Positions 58,851 to 64,000 of a stretch of DNA of 64,000 nucleotides are shown one piece after another. A program made the position numbers and the translations under genes. Position 1 is the first letter of the stretch; each line of letters opens with the position of its first letter. Origin of the DNA: Stenopsyche tienmushanensis (lineage: Eukaryota; Arthropoda; Insecta; Trichoptera; Stenopsychidae); assembly GCA_008973525.1 (NCBI GenBank), contig WACJ01000385.1, positions 124,001 through 188,000 of the forward strand, written 5' to 3'. The notes below the pieces were generated by a model. It was not told the DNA's origin and did not search any database. It saw only the letters and a list, made by a program, of their open reading frames with translations.

Positions 58851-59300
58851 TCTACGTATTTCAACAACATTTTTTGTTTTAGAGGGGCTTCTTCTGGAGC
58901 CTTTTCTTCAAATATAGTCATAAATATATTTGCAATCGCAAGGGATGAAGGAGATCCTATTGGGGCACCACTAGAACAACATAGAACATAGGGCAACATA
59001 GAATTCTCCGTTATACATGACATGGGTTAGCGTGAGACAGTGTTCGATCTGGTTAAAAATATGTTTGGGAACATTGTATTTAACTTCGATGTGCTTCATC
59101 GTGTTTTAGCGATTTTATTATTTTTAAGGATAGATAAAACTTGTGTAGGAGAGCTAAATAAACTGTCGTTGACGATGGACCTTAGTGGTATGCCTGATTG
59201 TGTAATTTTGGTAGCACAATTAATTTTAGAGTCTCCGACAAAATATATATCTAAGGGTCCTTTATTGTGGCACAACGGAGTAGACAGCCCCAAAGAAAAG
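58838..59300 (-). mobile_element. Penelope-like element reverse transcriptase fragment
   Basis: The minus strand contains SGIPLRSIVNDSLFSSPTQV (59293-59096 frame) and then SSGAPIGSPSSLAIANIFMT with FEEKAPEEAPLK and LLKYVDAG (59023-58838). This is the order of the Penelope-like RT: GIPLRPIV, then GxPxGSPxSPxxANxxM, then YVDD (here YVDA). Frame changes and the lost aspartate make it inactive. The plus-strand open frame 59040-59363 is its shadow. Confidence 0.78.
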
Positions 59301-59495
59301 CCAAAATTAAAATTGAATACATTTGGGGATTTTGTTAATAATAAAATTCATACAATAGTCTAACTTTAAATCAGACATTTCATACACTATGTTAGACTGA
59401 AATTCAGCACATATTAATATTTATTAATTATATTTTTACGCTAATCAAAGATACTTTCAGTTTCAGAGTAACGCAAACGAGACACATCAAGTAGA

Positions 59496-62002
59496 ATGGC
59501 AACACGTGGACCCCCACGAGGAAGACAAAATAAAAATGAAATGAAAGGTCCTCATATGGTGGGAATGTATAGCATTCTCAAAGACGGCAGTATTTCTAGT
59601 GACCTATCCCAGCTTCGATATCTGACGGGAAATATGGACATCACCAAAGCAGATTTGACTATTCACGATGAAACCGCTTTGGAAGAAACGAAAAACAGCA
59701 ATGACGATTTGAAATTAGAATACGATTCAGATATGCTAAACACAGAAAATTTGGACGATGTAAAAAAGCAAATAGTGGAGGATGTGGAATCAGGAGAAAT
59801 CAAAAAGTATATATTGTCTCCTTTCAAAAAATATTTAGTGGATCATCCTAAAATTTTGCACGAGCGGAGCGCTGCAAATATCAATGATGTTCAAATTTTC
59901 ACATCCAAAGAAGCTATTAGGAAAATGGCTGTTTTACGTTATGAAAACTGTTATAACTACTTTACCGCTTGCTTAGCTGGAGGCATTATTTATATAGATC
60001 ATTATCAAGAGAGCCAATTTGAGCTTTCCGATGATGATTTAAAGGACTTAAAAAAAAAAGATTTTAAAGTGAACCAAGATAAGAATAAAGGGAAAAAATG
60101 GGGATATGTATTTGAAGATTATATGCTATCAGGTCAGTTTAAATTTTAATATTATTCATTTGAGACTCTGTCCTGTAACAAGTTCTGATTAATTTTTACG
60201 TTTACTTAAATACATTTGGATCTAGATTAATCATGAGTGTAAGTTTTATTAAAATATTTGGATTTTTACAATAAAAAGAGTTAATTAAGAATAAATCTAT
60301 TTCCATACGCATTCATTTAAACTCTTTGTAATATGTAAATGTTCTGGATTATGTCTCAGAAATGTTGTATTTTTTAAGTGTGGCACTAATTGTATTTCTG
60401 TGTATAATATTCTTTGATTGGTCTTATTTAGAAAAGTTTGAGTCTTTGAGCCACTTAAGTTTGTTTGATTAAATGATTTTTGTCAATGTGGTGTGAAATA
60501 AGCTTTGAAGTGTCCACGAAGACAGTGTGCATATACGTCCTAATCTGGCGCAATAAGCAAGTATTATCCGCTGATGCAACATACCAAAAATCACTGCATG
60601 TGACTGCTGCAACCGTCAAAGCATTAAAGATGGGCTATCAAGAACATCAATTGCTTCAAGCTTCACATTTCTTAGAAATGTCCTGTTCTGTTTATTACAC
60701 TTTCCTAGCAAATTCAATGGGTCATCATTCAAGGGTCTAAAATAGCAATTCTTTAGCTTATGTAGTCTGCGGACCCCGTCCCGACCTTAGGCATTGTATG
60801 CACGATTTCTTATTACGATTTCACTGTTACGCGATATGTAGGCAGAGAATATGAGACCCAAATGCATAATACATTTAAATTATCTTGTGGATATGAATAT
60901 GTTCGACGAGTATTGCACCAATTTTATTTCTGTGTACATATAATATTCTCAAGTCGCTGATTATGCACACCGTTTTCAGATCATCCTAATAAAAAACCTG
61001 ATCCAAAAATATTTCAAGGAGGGAAAAGGTCGTTTGTCTGCACATATGACATTGTAATATTTGGACATAAAATTCATTACTGGTCAGAACTTGATGGGAT
61101 TATGCCACCGAAAGATCACAGAATTTTGAGCTCTGACGATGAAGAAACTTTGTTGAATGAACTGAACAAGATGGAGTTAGTGGAAGTCAAAACATGTTTA
61201 AGAGGAGAAGACACTAACGGTTTCAGGTAAAATAATTCCAATAACTTTACCAATTTCTTATTATTAATCTGTATTATAAATTAAGAATGCAATTAAAAAA
61301 AATCGCAATTTTTGTTTTAAAAGCTGATCCTTTGAATTAAATATAATAAGAATGTTTATTAATGCTCGTTAGTTATACACAATCATGTTTTATATTTTAG
61401 ATACAATAAATGTAGAGAAACATGGATTCAGGGCACCCTCGGGAAAGTTGATAAAGTCGTTATTGGTTTTAGAAGAGAAGATGGAATTTTAAATTGCGCT
61501 AAAAAGTATTCATTGCCTGAACTTGCAAATAAAGCCAGCGTATGTATTATATATACATTTACAGAAAAACATTTGTGATACACTCGATTACATTTTTTTA
61601 ATAAGTCTTTTCTAACTTATTGTGTGTTTTCAGGGTTGGAATCCTACGGGTCTTCAATTCAGTGTAAAAAATTTCCTTGATTCAGTTAAAAAAACGTTCC
61701 AAAATATTATTCAAGAGATTGATAACTCCACATTCAAGGGCGATATAAAAAATCTTCCACCTATTTCAATTGGTTTTATGACGTACCCCAAACGCAGCGA
61801 AGTTGAAATTGTCCTCGTGCGTGAAATCAAGGACATGACGATTGAGAAAGCGTTTGAACTATTTTTGGTTGTAATTAATGGAAAAGAATACAAAAAAATC
61901 ATTGATCACGCTATAAAATATGCTTTTCAAAGCCGCTCAAATGAAGAGAATCAATTTGAAAATGCTCTAAACGATATTTGTAAAAAACTCAAGGAGCTGT
62001 AA
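59496..62002 (+). CDS. DXO/Rai1-like family protein, copy E (divergent)
   Basis: Exons 59496-60132, 60980-61226, 61401-61539, 61634-62002; GT-AG, phases 1, 2, 0; 1392 nt, 463 residues. Blocks: GPHMVGMYSI, a lysine (TSKEAIRK) in place of the motif I arginine, GGIIYIDH for motif II (no acid at the expected place), WGYVFEDYMLSG, SELDG (motif III kept), VEVKT (motif IV kept), TWIQGTLGKV (glutamine kept), VVIGFRREDG and GWNPTGL. No C-terminal tail; exon 4 has the same length as in D. Probable poly(A) signal at 62086-62091. A tttcagtttcag acceptor-like sequence ~30 bp before the ATG could mark a spliced leader exon. It is the copy with the shortest, most conventional length. Confidence 0.85.
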
Positions 62003-62099
62003 AAAATATAATTTTGTAATTAGGATAATTTACAATTTAATGTGCTTATATCAGATATGTTGATTTGTAAATGTATTTTTGGTTAAATAAAGATTGTTT

Positions 62100-64000
62100 G
62101 ATGCCATGGAATTTACATTTTAACACAAGTTACAAAAGTTTTTATTTTTAATCATTTCAGTGGCTAGATTGTTATAATGCATCAAATTTTGTCAACACTC
62201 TGGTTCATTCTGTATATGTATGCAATGTTCATTTACAATTTGTCTACTATTTTCAATATAAATGATTGTTTTCATGCAACCTATCACATGTTTGAAGCAA
62301 CAATATAATTAAGAGAAATATTTTCACATGCAAATTCAAGAGAATATAATATTTGGGTATGCCACTTTATTATCGACATGCAGTTTATACACAATGACTA
62401 CATCATGAGAGTAGGTCAGAAAGAGAATCATTTGTAATATCTTTGTCATATTTATCACATGCTACGTGCCGCACTGCCTCTACTGTGTGGTTTATATACG
62501 TAGCTAAACGCATCCAATACACTAACAAGCCTATTTTATTATATATTACACAAAGTTTCATCTTTTAGCAAATAATATTCGTTAATCGATCGGTGAAAGT
62601 GCTAGTTTAATGGAACGTTTAATGGCAAATTGCTCACACAATTCTGGTTTGGTACTTATCATTCATAGCTAAATGTGAGGAGCTTGAGCTGCCTTTTTTA
62701 CTAGTAGTCATTGCCACAGCGCTATCTATGCAAATAGCAATGCAATTGCTCCATTGAATATTATGTATTTTGAAGAAATCATTGGTTCCTTTTAAAATTT
62801 CTTCACCGGTAGTTCACTCTGGAACCTCCTTATAAAATAAATAATGTTCTTTAATAAAGTCCTCGTCAACGAAACATACAATAGTCATAATAAATAGTAG
62901 AAAAGCACATAAATCAATTGTATACTTAAAACTCAGCGTGGTGAACAAAAGCGATTCTATTTGAAATACTTTTGTATCGATCGGCCTAAATTTATCGATT
63001 TCAAGCTCCAACAAATGCAAAACTGAAGACACATATGTACACTCAAACCTCTTTTTGTGTGATTTCGAATTTATGCGTTTTTTTAAAGCATTTTTTTTTA
63101 ATTTCACAAAGAGTACGTATCGAGATATTTTGGAATAAATAGGAAATAAATCATCAAGATTAACCGAAGTTTGGAAAAAAAAAATACAATTTGGGACTAG
63201 TTTGGAATTTTGAAAATTTTGATTTCGTTTTTTTTTTGTTGCATTTTTCCAATGTTTCGGCCTTTAAAAATACATTCTCCAAAGGAATTTACAAAATTTT
63301 AACTATTTACGGAATTGTAGCTATTTTAGTGACGCGGCAACTTGGCCGGTCTTGCCATAATGAAATCATTTAAAGCGTTTTTCTCGAAACTACTTTTTTC
63401 AACACGGTTGACATCATATCTTAAATTTTAATTAATTAATTTACTTCCAACTGGGTACGAATCTTTTCTACATAATCCTCTATTATTTCTACCAGATTTA
63501 AGTCAACATTTATGTTTTAACTATTTAAAAAAAATTAAAACTGTGAAAAAATAAGGCCAAAAAATGACTTTTATTTTAAGTTAGAGACTATAGTGACATA
63601 TTTACTAATTATGAATTATATTTTTGGAAAGAGAAAAACTACACAAAACAATGATGACATCGACACTGGCTATACTATTTCTTCCAAAGAAGAGAGCGAT
63701 TTTGAATCATATCGAAAATCGCAACGAAAATTATCATTCAGCGATGTAGTTTATAATTAAAATAATTAGTATTTCTCTAGTGGATGTCTGGCATTTGTCA
63801 GACATCCTTAAAATTTTACCAATGATGCAAGAAGTCCTTTAACCCCTAAAGGAGTACTATCCCAAGGCAACCACATCCTTTATATGCGTATTCATGTATT
63901 CTAAAATCGAGTACCCGCCAGCAAAGCAATGCCTTGGAAGCTTCTTCACACATAACAAATCAATGAATAGCGAAATAAGCTCCAAAATTCAATACGATAT
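62100..64000. other. Downstream flank of gene E, no gene recognised
   Basis: AT-rich. Notable only for a 50-codon frame 63611-63760 (acidic/basic, SSKEESDFESYRKSQRK, unsupported), a hairpin ggatgtctg / cagacatcc at 63782-63807, and the inverted tail of the unclassified ~500-bp repeat (taacccctaaaggagtacta) at 63840-63859. Confidence 0.4.

Noticed and set aside
59040..59363. 107-codon plus-strand frame just before gene E
   Set aside because: The opposite strand reads as a Penelope-like reverse transcriptase across the same bases, so the frame is a shadow.
60480..60740. 86-residue frame in gene E intron 1
   Set aside because: Lies wholly in an intron with no acceptor/donor logic and no family similarity.
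63611..63760. 49-residue frame with an acidic/basic pattern
   Set aside because: Too short and without family resemblance; a transposase N-terminal remnant is possible but cannot be supported.
1..64000. CRISPR array, operon structure, viral genome or toxin system
   Set aside because: No regularly spaced short repeats; genes have introns and eukaryotic poly(A) signals; no viral gene set or toxin motif was seen.

Overview
The window is animal nuclear DNA, almost certainly from an insect or close arthropod relative. It is AT-rich, its genes carry GT-AG introns, and it holds many decayed mariner, Tigger/pogo, hAT, piggyBac, Penelope-like and non-LTR fragments. No bacterial-type operon, rRNA or functional tRNA was seen. 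The species cannot be named from sequence alone.

Left part (about 3.4-11.9 kb, minus strand): one 17-exon gene that I recognise as KANSL3 (NSL complex subunit 3). The exon phases join without a break to an 890-residue protein. The last exon is at 3388-3992 and the proposed first exon lies in a GC-rich patch near 11.86 kb.

Centre and right (14.7-62.0 kb): a cluster of five paralogous four-exon genes of the DXO/Rai1 (RAI1-like) decapping-nuclease family. Copies A (14668-17331), B (21732-24747), C (31606-35413) and E (59496-62002) are on the plus strand, and D (45004-52073) is on the minus strand. All five keep the same intron positions and phases (1, 2, 0) and open reading frames of 526, 508, 533, 483 and 463 residues. 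They differ at the family's catalytic positions: the motif II acid is absent from all five, B has also lost parts of motifs III and IV, and D has lost nearly everything while its frame stays open. C is a patchwork of A-like and B-like segments, which points to gene conversion. This resembles, without proving, the origin of Drosophila Cutoff, a catalytically dead Rai1-like protein of the piRNA pathway.

Between and inside these genes are nested mobile elements. The clearest are: a tRNA-derived SINE with target-site duplication whose empty site is preserved in copy C; an hAT element with a perfect 8-bp duplication that carries a mariner, found as a second composite copy elsewhere; an hAT-type element with an 8-bp duplication inside a mariner; an internally deleted Tigger with intact ends; a family of long-terminal-inverted-repeat (foldback) elements; and an unclassified ~500-bp dispersed repeat in four copies.
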